A program made the position numbers and the translations under genes. This document shows positions 9,723-16,344 of a DNA stretch of 44,728 nt, piece after piece. The notes under the pieces are model-generated. The model ran no database searches and was not told the DNA's origin. It was given only the letters and a program-made list of their open reading frames with translations. This stretch comes from CAZEFK01 sp964511405 (GTDB lineage Bacteria; Pseudomonadota; Alphaproteobacteria; Elsterales; Elsteraceae), in the NCBI GenBank assembly GCA_964511405.1, contig CAZEFK010000026.1:1-44728 (forward strand). Reading direction: 5' to 3'. The number at the start of each line of letters is the position of its first letter. Within the stretch, counting starts at the first letter, position 1.

Positions 9723-10736
9723 ATGCAACACGACGTACCCGAGTTCTCAAACGACAGCTGGTTTGACAACGCAACCCGTCGCAGATTAGGAATAACTTAC
9801 ACTCCAGCTTGGATCGTGGACGAAATGGTCCGCTGGGCAAAGAAACATGGATCACCGCGACGCATTGTGGACGCGGGTGCTGGTACTGGTCGTTTTACGT
9901 TTGCAGCAGCAGAAGCTTTTCCAGATGCCGAGATACTAGCAATCGAGGTAGAGCCAAAGAGTGTTAGATATTTGAGAAAGCGTGTGGCCGAAAGCAAACA
10001 TGGAACGCGAATTCACGTTATGCGGCGAGACTATTTAAATATTCCGGCGCTTCCTGAGATCATCGGCCAGACCCTATTTATCGGAAACCCACCATATGTT
10101 CGGCATCATCTTGTTAGCTCGCGAAAGAAGCAAATATACTTAAAATTATGCCGCGAATTTGGGCTTCAAGAAAACACAAAAGCTGGATTGCATTTGCATT
10201 TTTTTCTTAAAACTCGACAGCTCGCTAAACCAAATGATTATGGGATATTTATAGCTGCGGCGGAATGGATTCACTCCGACTACGGCGGTGCTCTTCGCGC
10301 ATTGTTAATCGATGGAATGGGAGGGCTTTCGATCGACACGTTTGCCGCTAAGAGTTTTGTCTTTCCCAATGTCATGACGACGGCAGCTGTGGTCTGCTTT
10401 GAAATCGGCGCGCGGGGCGGCGCAATAGCCTTCTCTGAGGTACGTAACCAGGAAGCATTTAGAGTTGGAGGTGGTACGAAGCACGCCATCTCTTCTCTGC
10501 GTCAAACAAAACATTGGTCCGCCTTTGCACGGGGAGCGGCGCTTCCCGTGCAGGATCAATGTGCAAAGTGCATCCGCGATGTATTTCGGGTTCGCCGCGG
10601 TCAAGTCACTGGAGCGAAGAGCATATGGACGATTGGGCGTGGGTCTCCGATGATGCCCGATCGATTCCTGTTTCCGACGATCACTGCCCGACCCCGGAGT
10701 ATAAAAAGAAAAGAGATGAATATATATCATTTATGA
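9723..10736 (+). CDS. N6-adenine DNA methyltransferase, C-terminally short
   Basis: SAM-dependent adenine methyltransferase of the Eco57I/TaqI-like kind. Motif I is DAGAGTGRF (residues 50-58) and the catalytic motif IV is NPPY (122-125). The N-terminal ITYTPAWIVDEMV and the late VRRGQVTGAK and PDRFLF segments are typical of these enzymes and mark the entry to the target-recognition part. The protein ends at residue 337, soon after that point, so most of the specificity domain is missing. Codons are rich in A and T, unlike all flanking genes, which indicates horizontal transfer. No restriction endonuclease is adjacent. The stop forms an ATGA overlap with the next frame. It may be a defence remnant or an orphan methylase; activity is doubtful. 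Confidence 0.85.
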   Translation: MQHDVPEFSNDSWFDNATRRRLGITYTPAWIVDEMVRWAKKHGSPRRIVDAGAGTGRFTFAAAEAFPDAEILAIEVEPKSVRYLRKRVAESKHGTRIHVMRRDYLNIPALPEIIGQTLFIGNPPYVRHHLVSSRKKQIYLKLCREFGLQENTKAGLHLHFFLKTRQLAKPNDYGIFIAAAEWIHSDYGGALRALLIDGMGGLSIDTFAAKSFVFPNVMTTAAVVCFEIGARGGAIAFSEVRNQEAFRVGGGTKHAISSLRQTKHWSAFARGAALPVQDQCAKCIRDVFRVRRGQVTGAKSIWTIGRGSPMMPDRFLFPTITARPRSIKRKEMNIYHL

Positions 10737-11131
10737 GCTCTGCGTTTGATGCAATCCCGCTGCTTCGCGAGGTTGCCACGCTTAGCCCGGACTTGATGAA
10801 GACCCGAATTCCTGCCTACCGGGATGAGGGTTGGGTATGCCTGTCGGCAACGGGCCTAAATATGATAGCCCGGCTGGGCTATGAGATGCTTCGGGATGGC
10901 GAGCAAGACTGGCGCGAATACGTTCAGAAACTCTCAGATGTCGACTGGCGTCGGACAGCTTCCATATGGAAGGGCAATGTTGTCTCAGATGATGGAAATC
11001 GCATTCTCACCGCGCACAAGAGCTTTCGCGATGGAGTAGAGGCTCTCAAGCGGTCGATTGGCTGGTCCTCATCCGCAACGACCGAAGATCCCGAAAATTC
11101 GGGTTCCGATGAGGTCGAAGTAGCTGCTTGA
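10733..11131 (+). CDS. DndB/DGQHR-like C-terminal fragment
   Basis: A 132-residue protein in the low-GC island. The region DWREYVQKLSDVDWRRT, then SIWKGNVVSDDGN and a closing EALKRSIGW, resembles the C-terminus of DGQHR-domain proteins (DndB and relatives linked to phosphorothioate DNA modification). This match is from memory of the family pattern. The N-terminal DGQHR domain is absent, so it is a fragment or a reduced protein. ATG at 10733 forms ATGA with the methyltransferase stop; an ATG at 10625 in the same frame, with GGAG upstream, would overlap conserved methyltransferase sequence and is less likely. The acidic tail (SGSDEVEVAA) suggests a natural C-terminus. Confidence 0.55.
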   Translation: MSSAFDAIPLLREVATLSPDLMKTRIPAYRDEGWVCLSATGLNMIARLGYEMLRDGEQDWREYVQKLSDVDWRRTASIWKGNVVSDDGNRILTAHKSFRDGVEALKRSIGWSSSATTEDPENSGSDEVEVAA

Positions 11132-11165
11132 CCACCTGACCGCGCAGTTCCTCTCGACGAGCTGT

Positions 11166-11194
11166 CAGGGCCATCCCTCAACGGGATGGCCCTG
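11166..11194. terminator. Bidirectional hairpin between convergent genes
   Basis: CAGGGCCATCC and GGATGGCCCTG form a perfect 11-base-pair stem with a 7-base loop, placed between the plus-strand island gene and the minus-strand antitoxin gene. It has no T-run but position and stem strength fit a terminator for both directions. It also sits at the right edge of the low-GC island. Confidence 0.6.
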
Positions 11195-11226
11195 GGGCCG
11201 AGGGTGTTAGACGCCGCCCGCCACCC

Positions 11227-11514
11227 TCATGCCGTCGCGACCATCAGCTTGAGCCCGAGCGCCTGGACGACCTTCAACACCGTTGCAAACTCGGGATGAC
11301 CGTCCGCAGAGAGCGCCTTGTACAGGCTTTGGCGCCCCAGGCCGGTGCGGCGGGCGATCTCGGTCATGCCCTGCGCACGGGCGATCGTGCCAAGGGCGTT
11401 AGCGATGACCTCGGGATCGGCGTCCTCGAATGCTGCCTCCAGATAAGCCGCTATGTCCTCAGTGGTCTGGAGGTGGTCGGCCGTGTCCCAGGGGATGGTC
11501 TTGGTCTCGGTCAT
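11227..11514 (-). CDS. Antitoxin, addiction-module antidote of the HI1420 type
   Basis: A 95-residue DNA-binding antitoxin with a helix-turn-helix (AQGMTEIARRTGLGRQSLYK) and a conserved ending VLKVVQALGLKL. The upstream half, with DIAAYLEAAFEDADPEVIANAL, is the hallmark of the HI1420 antidote family. It neutralises the adjacent toxin and should repress the shared promoter. It begins 8 bases after the toxin gene ends, so toxin precedes antitoxin, the usual order in this family. Codon use is host-like, unlike the island on its other side. Confidence 0.93.
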   Translation of the reverse strand: MTETKTIPWDTADHLQTTEDIAAYLEAAFEDADPEVIANALGTIARAQGMTEIARRTGLGRQSLYKALSADGHPEFATVLKVVQALGLKLMVATA

Positions 11515-11522
11515 CGTGCCTC

Positions 11523-11813
11523 CTACAGGGTGCGCGCCCGGTCGAGCGCGGCCTTGATGTCCCGTTCTTGCGTGCTCTTGTCGCCTCCGGCCAGCAGCAC
11601 GACCAATGTGGCACCCCGCTGCATGAAATAGATCCGGTAGCCGGGGCCGTAGTCGATCCGCATCTCCGACACCCCTTCGCCAACTGGCTTGACGTCACCT
11701 GGATTGCCGAGTGCCAGGCGGTCCATCCGGATCAAGATCCGGGCTCGCGCTCGTCCGTCCCGTAGAGCCTGCAGCCAGGAAGCGAACTCCTCGGTTTGGC
11801 GGATTTCGATCAT
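11523..11813 (-). CDS. RelE/ParE-superfamily toxin, HI1419/HigB-like
   Basis: A 96-residue toxin. The N-terminal EFASWLQALRDGRARARI, the central VGEGVSEMRIDYGPGYRIYF and the C-terminal LLAGGDKSTQERDI segments are the classic signature of the HI1419-type family within the RelE/ParE superfamily. Members usually cut ribosome-bound mRNA, but the activity of this one is unknown. It is first gene of a two-gene operon with the antitoxin. A TTGACA sequence lies on the minus strand at 11847-11842, about 30 bases upstream, and may be the -35 element; no good -10 is seen. Confidence 0.93.
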   Translation of the reverse strand: MIEIRQTEEFASWLQALRDGRARARILIRMDRLALGNPGDVKPVGEGVSEMRIDYGPGYRIYFMQRGATLVVLLAGGDKSTQERDIKAALDRARTL

Positions 11814-12170
11814 CCTGAACTGTCCCCTATGGGAGACGATCTGTCAATCTGGGCAGTCCGCCACGACGGGGTAAAGAAACCCGCGCCTCCCAGGTGTTCG
11901 CGCTTCTCGGAACCGGGTGCCGTGCTCGCGCAGGGCCGACCAGGCGATGCCCACAGCCTACAGGGCCGTCGCCTGGTGGCCCAGAATGCGCGAGATGGGG
12001 TCGTCAGTGACGACGAACGTAATCGCAGCCAGGAGCGCGAAGCCGATCAGCATCGCGGCGGCAAATGCCAAATCCACGAGGTCAATCCGGAAGCATGAGA
12101 CCTACGGTCAATGCTTCGCAGTGGCAAGCACAAAAGGATCGCCGGCAACCCATACCGGCCCGCCATATGG
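11814..12170. other. Intergenic stretch between toxin gene and lipoprotein gene
   Basis: The stretch holds the presumed toxin-antitoxin promoter at its left end and one very small minus-strand open frame (11958-12077, listed separately). The rest shows no family match. Composition is mixed, and stop codons are spread over all frames, so it may be degraded sequence. Confidence 0.5.
11958..12077 (-). CDS. Possible small membrane protein (39 residues)
   Basis: From GTG at 12077 the minus strand codes for a short protein with one hydrophobic segment (residues about 3-23, LAFAAAMLIGFALLAAITFV) and a short polar tail (DDPISRILGHQATAL). The hydrophobic run with a charged tail is what a single-pass small membrane protein looks like. 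A TAG lies upstream in frame and the ribosome site is weak (GGA about 8 bases before). It could also be the end of a decayed gene. Confidence 0.3.
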   Translation of the reverse strand: MDLAFAAAMLIGFALLAAITFVVTDDPISRILGHQATAL

Positions 12171-12563
12171 TCAGTCGCAGGACAGGTCGAGCGACCGCTT
12201 CTCCGACGCATGGACCGTCCGGCTGCGGCCGCCGCAGTCATATTCCACCGACAGGACCTTGCGGTGGCTGCGCGCCGGATCGCCGCACAAATTGTTGTTG
12301 GCCTCGACCGAGCAGGAGTCCTCGCCCTCGCACTCCTGGCGCACGGCGCCGCGCGCGTCGCAGCGACGGCCGTCGTCGGACTGGTAGGCGGCGTTGCGGA
12401 TGTGGATCGCGCCCTCGCCGCGGCGGTTGTCGTAATTGCTGCGCGAGCCGCTGGTGGTGTTGGTGATCACCTGCCGGCTGGGGCCGAAGCCGCCATTGTC
12501 GTAGTCGCAACCGGTCAACAGCACCGCGGCCGCCAAGGCGACGCCGCACCACGCACGAGTCAT
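12171..12563 (-). CDS. Lipoprotein with a SUEL/galactose-lectin-like cysteine pattern
   Basis: A 130-residue exported lipoprotein: hydrophobic signal followed by lipobox LLTGC with lipidated Cys19. After a polar linker, residues about 52-112 follow the pattern of SUEL-type (galactose/rhamnose-binding) lectin domains: AIHIRNAAY, then C-x5-V-x3-C, C-x-V, LCGDP and KVLSVEYDC. Cysteines at 68, 78, 84, 93 and 110 could pair in disulfides in the periplasm. GAGAGGAA lies just before the ATG. Function is unknown; sugar binding at the envelope is the inference from the pattern. It faces no obvious operon partner. Confidence 0.75.
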   Translation of the reverse strand: MTRAWCGVALAAAVLLTGCDYDNGGFGPSRQVITNTTSGSRSNYDNRRGEGAIHIRNAAYQSDDGRRCDARGAVRQECEGEDSCSVEANNNLCGDPARSHRKVLSVEYDCGGRSRTVHASEKRSLDLSCD

Positions 12564-12608
12564 GTCGCTTTCCTCTCGGCAGCCCAGTGAGAGCCTACAA
12601 CGAATCGC

Positions 12609-13376
12609 CTAGCGGCGGTAGGCGGCGCGGTCGATGAACCCGGCCATGGCCGCCAGGGTCGCCTCGGGACGCTCGCGGTGGGGCGTGTGCTGGCAGCCGG
12701 GGAGCGCCAGGCGCTCGAACGGGCCGGACACCCCGGCCTCGATCAGGTCGATCTGGCGCATCGTGCCATAGGGGTCGTCGCTGCCCTGGATCGCCAGCAC
12801 CGGGCAGCCGATGGCCTCGAGGCAGGCCGTGATGTCCCAGGCGCGGAAGGCGGGGTCCAGCCAGATGCCGCTCCAGGCCCGGAACAGCCGATCGGCGTCG
12901 GCGTGGTAGCGGGCCAGGCGGCGGGGCAGGTCGCCCTCGGCATGGACGTGGGCAATGCTGGCGACCGACAGGTCCTCGACGATGACATGGGGGGCCAGCA
13001 CGATCAGGCCGCGCGCGGCGACCCGGCCGCTGCCGGCGGCGATCAGGGCGATCGAGCCGCCGTCGCTGTGGCCGGCCAGGATCGGGTCGGCGACACCGAG
13101 CGCCGCCAGCAGCGCCGGCAGCACGTCCTGCGCCTCGCGGTGCATGTAGTCGACCCCGCGCGCGCCGGGCGGCGGGTCGGAGCGGCCGTGGCCGGGCCGG
13201 GAATAGGCCAGCACCCGGGCGCCGCTGGCTGCGGCGAGCGCCGCCGGAAAGTCCCGCCACATCTCGACCGAGCCCAGGCCCTCATGCAGCAGCACGACGG
13301 GTGTCACGGACCGCTGCCGCACGGGCTCGGCCCAGGCGTAGTCGATTGATAGGCCGCTGATCGCGACGACCGGCAT
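12609..13376 (-). CDS. Alpha/beta hydrolase
   Basis: A 255-residue alpha/beta-fold hydrolase. The oxyanion region is LHEGLGS, the nucleophile Ser lies in GHSDGG, the acid is Asp in GSDDPYG, and the catalytic His is in CQHTPHRERP, so the triad is complete. ATG at 13376 comes one base after the stop of the flavodoxin gene, so the two form an operon. Related hydrolases accompany aerobic benzoyl-CoA (box) gene clusters, and a BoxR-type regulator is divergent from this operon; an esterase or thioesterase acting on an aromatic intermediate is therefore possible but unproven. Confidence 0.88.
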   Translation of the reverse strand: MPVVAISGLSIDYAWAEPVRQRSVTPVVLLHEGLGSVEMWRDFPAALAAASGARVLAYSRPGHGRSDPPPGARGVDYMHREAQDVLPALLAALGVADPILAGHSDGGSIALIAAGSGRVAARGLIVLAPHVIVEDLSVASIAHVHAEGDLPRRLARYHADADRLFRAWSGIWLDPAFRAWDITACLEAIGCPVLAIQGSDDPYGTMRQIDLIEAGVSGPFERLALPGCQHTPHRERPEATLAAMAGFIDRAAYRR

Positions 13377-13377
13377 G

Positions 13378-13857
13378 TCAGGCCGCCGGTGCCGCCTCGT
13401 CGGCGAAGGCGGCGGCGATCCAGCCCTCGGCCCAGTCGACGGCGACCTCCTCGGGCAGGGTGCCGGCGCTGGCGTCGTGGAGCAGCGGCTCGCCGATCCG
13501 GCGCGCGCCGAGGTCCGCCAGCAGCGCGTCGAACCGGCGGCCGCCCCGGCAGAAGGTGTCGCCATAGGTGCGGTCGCCCAGCGCGATCACGCCATAGCCG
13601 ACATGGCCGAGGTTCGGGCGCGTGTCGGCCAGCGCCTGGAACAGGGCCTGGCCGTTGTCGGGCACGTCGCCCTGGCCGTAGGTCGAGGTGCAGATCAGGA
13701 AGCGGCCACCCCGGTCGAAGGCGTCGGGCCCGAGTCCGTCCATCGGCAGCACCGCGACCGCGAGGCCACCGCCGCCGAGGCGGTCGCGCAGCTCATCGGC
13801 GACCAGCTCGGCCGTGCCGGTCATGGTGGCGACCAGGATGGTCAGCTCTCGGGCCAT
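13378..13857 (-). CDS. Flavodoxin family protein
   Basis: A 159-residue flavodoxin-like electron carrier. The phosphate-binding loop for FMN is ATMTGTAELVADEL near the N-terminus, and the TSTYGQGDVPDNG and GVIALGDRTYGDTFC segments bind the isoalloxazine ring in MioC/CysJ-type flavodoxins. ATG at 13857 is chosen because GGGAGG lies 6 bases before it and the flavodoxin fold starts right there; longer frames add unrelated residues. It is the first gene of a two-gene operon with the alpha/beta hydrolase and shares a divergent promoter region with the BoxR-type regulator. Confidence 0.9.
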   Translation of the reverse strand: MARELTILVATMTGTAELVADELRDRLGGGGLAVAVLPMDGLGPDAFDRGGRFLICTSTYGQGDVPDNGQALFQALADTRPNLGHVGYGVIALGDRTYGDTFCRGGRRFDALLADLGARRIGEPLLHDASAGTLPEEVAVDWAEGWIAAAFADEAAPAA

Positions 13858-13885
13858 TCGCACCTCCCATCGGACCGCGTCAGGC

Positions 13886-13924
13886 ATAGTTGCAGTGCAG
13901 CTCCGGGTCAAGCAATATAGTGCA
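13886..13924. promoter_or_regulatory. TGCA motifs, candidate BoxR operator
   Basis: The 94-base space between the flavodoxin gene and the BoxR-type gene has TGCA at 13891, 13896 and 13921. Two of them follow ATAG (ATAGTTGCAGTGCA and ATAGTGCA). BzdR and BoxR proteins are known to bind operators built from repeated TGCA. The sites lie where a divergent promoter should be. Confidence 0.5.
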
Positions 13925-13951
13925 TGTGTGACACCGAGGAGCGACACCGCC

Positions 13952-14833
13952 ATGGCGGGAGAGCGGACGCAGCCGGCCGATCGCGACTATCTGAAGGCGC
14001 TGGGGGAGCGCGTGCGCGAGGCGCGGGCGCGGCGCGGCATGAGCCGCAAGATCCTGGCGCGCGACAGCGGCGTGTCCGAGCGCTACCTGGCGCAGCTGGA
14101 GAGCGGCCAGGGCAACGCCTCGATCGTGCTGCTGCGCCAGGACGCCCAAGCGATGAGCCTGCCCCTGGCCGAACTGGTGCGCGAAGGGCCCGAGCGGCCG
14201 GTCGACCTGACCCTGCTGGTCCACTTCTTGGAGCGGCTGTCGCCGGCCGAGCTGGCCGCCGCGCGGTCGCTGCTGGGCGAGCGCTTCGGCCACGCCGAGC
14301 AGCGGGCGCGGCGCCGGCGCATCGCGCTGGTCGGGCTGCGCGGCGCCGGCAAGTCGACGCTGGGGCGGCGGCTGGCCGAGCAGCTGGGCCTGCCTTTCGT
14401 CGAGCTGGACCAGGCGATCGAGCGCGACGCCGGCATGGAGTTGGGCGAGATCTTCACCCTCTACGGCCAGGCCGCCTATCGCCGCTATGAGCGCCGCTGC
14501 CTGGAGGCGCTGATCGCCAGCCCCGAGGGCGCGGTGATCGCGACAGGCGGCAGCCTGGTGTCGGAGCCCGCCACCTTCGACCTGCTGCTGTCGAGCTGCA
14601 CCACGGTGTGGCTGAAGGCAGCGCCCGAGGAGCACATGGCGCGGGTGATGGCCCAGGGCGACACCCGCCCGATGGCCGACAACGACGCCGCCATGGACGA
14701 CCTGCGCCGGATCCTGGCGGGGCGGGGGCCGCTCTATGGCAAGGCCGAGATCGTGGTCGACACCGCCGGCCGCTCGGTCGACGACAGCTTCGCGCGGCTG
14801 CTGGACGCGGTAGGCGCGCTCAGTCCGGCGTAG
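13952..14833 (+). CDS. boxR: BoxR/BzdR-type regulator: XRE helix-turn-helix fused to a shikimate-kinase-like domain
   Basis: A 293-residue transcription factor with an XRE-type helix-turn-helix (about 17-71, ILARDSGVSERYLAQLESG) linked to a shikimate-kinase-like domain (about 120-290) with Walker A GLRGAGKST (128-136). This fusion is diagnostic of BzdR and BoxR, which repress benzoate catabolism and sense benzoyl-CoA through the kinase-like domain. Length matches the family. GAGGAG lies 10 bases before the ATG; earlier in-frame starts overlap the promoter region. No box or bzd enzyme gene is in the window, so its target is the divergent flavodoxin/hydrolase operon, distant genes, or both. Confidence 0.9.
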   Translation: MAGERTQPADRDYLKALGERVREARARRGMSRKILARDSGVSERYLAQLESGQGNASIVLLRQDAQAMSLPLAELVREGPERPVDLTLLVHFLERLSPAELAAARSLLGERFGHAEQRARRRRIALVGLRGAGKSTLGRRLAEQLGLPFVELDQAIERDAGMELGEIFTLYGQAAYRRYERRCLEALIASPEGAVIATGGSLVSEPATFDLLLSSCTTVWLKAAPEEHMARVMAQGDTRPMADNDAAMDDLRRILAGRGPLYGKAEIVVDTAGRSVDDSFARLLDAVGALSPA

Positions 14834-14904
14834 CAGCGACGTCAGCCGAATGGAGGGCTGGCGCGCCGCCTGGAGTGAACCGGTCGCGGGCTGGGCGGTG
14901 CCGA

Positions 14905-14933
14905 TTGACCGCCAATAGAAAATTTTTTATTTT
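14905..14933 (+). promoter_or_regulatory. Promoter of the sugar-acid operon with an AT-rich inverted repeat
   Basis: TTGACC at 14905-14910 and TATTTT at 14928-14933 are 17 bases apart, a good sigma-70 spacing. AAAAT (14919-14923) and ATTTT (14929-14933) form a perfect inverted repeat over the -10 element, well placed for repression by the GntR regulator coded just downstream. The block stands out as AT-rich in GC-rich surroundings. Confidence 0.55.
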
Positions 14934-14977
14934 GGGTCCGAAGCGTCGGCACCAAGCCGACCAGCAGGGGAGGGGAC

Positions 14978-15676
14978 GTGACCGGCATCGTGCGGTCGAC
15001 CTTGGCCGAGCAGGCCTATACCGACCTCAGGGCGCGCATCGTCACCGGGCGGCTGCCGGCCGGGCAGCGGCTGATGCCCGAGGATCTGGCCTCGGCGCTG
15101 GCGATCAGCCCGACGCCGGTGAAAGAAGCCCTGGTGCGGCTGGAGCGCGACGGCCTGGTCGAGGTCGAAGCGCGCCGCGGCGCCATGGTCCGGCGCTTCA
15201 GCCGGGCCGACGTGATCGAGCTGTACGAGGCGCGCCGGTTGATCGAGCTGCATGCCCTGACCCGCGGTTTCGCCGACGGCGCGATCGGGCCCGCGTTCGC
15301 GGCGCGGCTCGCCGCCGAGCAGTCCGGGCTGCTGGCCCAGCGCGCGCTCGGCACCGACGACGGCCTCAACCAGGCGCTCGGCCACGATCGCGCCTTCCAT
15401 GGCGTGCTGGTGTCGCTGGCCGCCAACGGCATCATGGCCGCGTGGCACGAACGGGTGCTGATGCAGACCCACACGGTCCGCGTCTACTCGCTCGCGACAT
15501 ATCCCGAGGACCGGCTGTCGGCCGAGCATTCGGCGATCGTCGCGGCTTGCGCCGCCGGCGACGAGGCCGCCGCCCGCGCCGCCCTCGACCGCCACCTCAC
15601 CTTGAGCTTCGAGGAGCTGATGTCCCGGCTGCCGCCCGAGGTCGAGCCGGGGGTCGAGCCCGGGGGCGAGCGGTGA
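14978..15676 (+). CDS. GntR family regulator, FCD (FadR) type
   Basis: A 232-residue regulator: winged helix-turn-helix at residues about 8-75 (the ALAISPTPVKEALVRLERDG recognition helix region is typical) and an FCD ligand domain with probable metal-binding positions in HDRAFHGVLV and AEHSAIV. GTG at 14978 is preceded by AGGGGAGGGGAC. It opens the long sugar-acid operon and ends in a GTGA overlap with the first permease gene, so it is likely autoregulated with the operon. FCD proteins usually bind carboxylic acids, here perhaps the transported substrate or an intermediate. Confidence 0.92.
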   Translation: MTGIVRSTLAEQAYTDLRARIVTGRLPAGQRLMPEDLASALAISPTPVKEALVRLERDGLVEVEARRGAMVRRFSRADVIELYEARRLIELHALTRGFADGAIGPAFAARLAAEQSGLLAQRALGTDDGLNQALGHDRAFHGVLVSLAANGIMAAWHERVLMQTHTVRVYSLATYPEDRLSAEHSAIVAACAAGDEAAARAALDRHLTLSFEELMSRLPPEVEPGVEPGGER

Positions 15677-16341
15677 GCTTCGAGTTCTCGGGCACGCTCG
15701 CCCGCTGGCCGGACTTCGCCTGGGGCGCGGTGACGACCCTGTGGGTGTCGCTGCTGGCCATGGCCCTGGGCCTGGCGATCGGCGGCGGCGGGGCGGCCTG
15801 CGCCACCGCGCGGCGGCGGCCGCTGCGCATCGTCGCCGCCGTCTATGTCGAGGCGATCCGCAACACGCCGCTGCTGGTCCAGATCTACATCGTCTATTTC
15901 GGCCTGCCGGCGGCCGGCCTGCGCCTGTCGCCGCCGGTGGCCGCGGTCCTGTCGCTCGGGCTCTATGCCGGCGCCTATGCCACCGAGATCCTACGCGCCG
16001 GCCTGGAAGCCATCCCGCGCGGCCAGATCGAAGCCTCGCGGGCGCTGGGACTGTCGCGCTGGCGCACCCTGCGCACGGTGCTGGCGGCGCAGGCGCTGGC
16101 CGCCATGTATCCCGCCCTGGTCAGCCAGTTCGTGCTGCTGATGCTGGCGTCCAGCCTGGTGTCGGCGATCTCGGTGTCGGACCTCACGGCCACGGCCAAC
16201 AATGTCCAAGGCCTGACCTTTCGCGCCTTCGAGGCCTTCCTGGTGGTCGCCGCGCTGTATCTCGCCCTGACCGTCGCGCTGCGCAGCGGGCTGTCGGCGC
16301 TGGAGCGGCTGGCCTGCCCGTTCAAGTTCGCCGGCCGCTGA
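15673..16341 (+). CDS. ABC transporter permease, polar amino acid (HisM/GlnP) type, subunit 1
   Basis: A 222-residue inner-membrane permease with about five hydrophobic segments. The family signature VEAIRNTPLLVQIYIVYFG is present, and the ATPase-contacting EAA loop is IPRGQIEASRALGLSRW. GTG at 15673 overlaps the GntR stop as GTGA. It pairs with the next gene as the membrane channel of the importer. The HAAT/PAAT class imports amino acids or other small carboxylates; the operon context points to a sugar acid here. Confidence 0.93.
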   Translation: MSFEFSGTLARWPDFAWGAVTTLWVSLLAMALGLAIGGGGAACATARRRPLRIVAAVYVEAIRNTPLLVQIYIVYFGLPAAGLRLSPPVAAVLSLGLYAGAYATEILRAGLEAIPRGQIEASRALGLSRWRTLRTVLAAQALAAMYPALVSQFVLLMLASSLVSAISVSDLTATANNVQGLTFRAFEAFLVVAALYLALTVALRSGLSALERLACPFKFAGR

Positions 16342-16344
16342 GCG

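Noticed and set aside
9430..9789. Plus-strand open frame of about 119 codons before the methyltransferase
   Set aside because: No known motif, no good ribosome site, overlaps the methyltransferase start by 67 bases, and the composition changes within it.
10514..10732. Longer N-terminal extension of the DndB-like fragment
   Set aside because: This part overlaps methyltransferase sequence that reads well in its own frame, so the extension is probably not coding.
11917..12590. Plus-strand frames opposite the lipoprotein and the small membrane frame
   Set aside because: Antisense to the lipoprotein with its lipobox and ordered cysteines; no support of their own.
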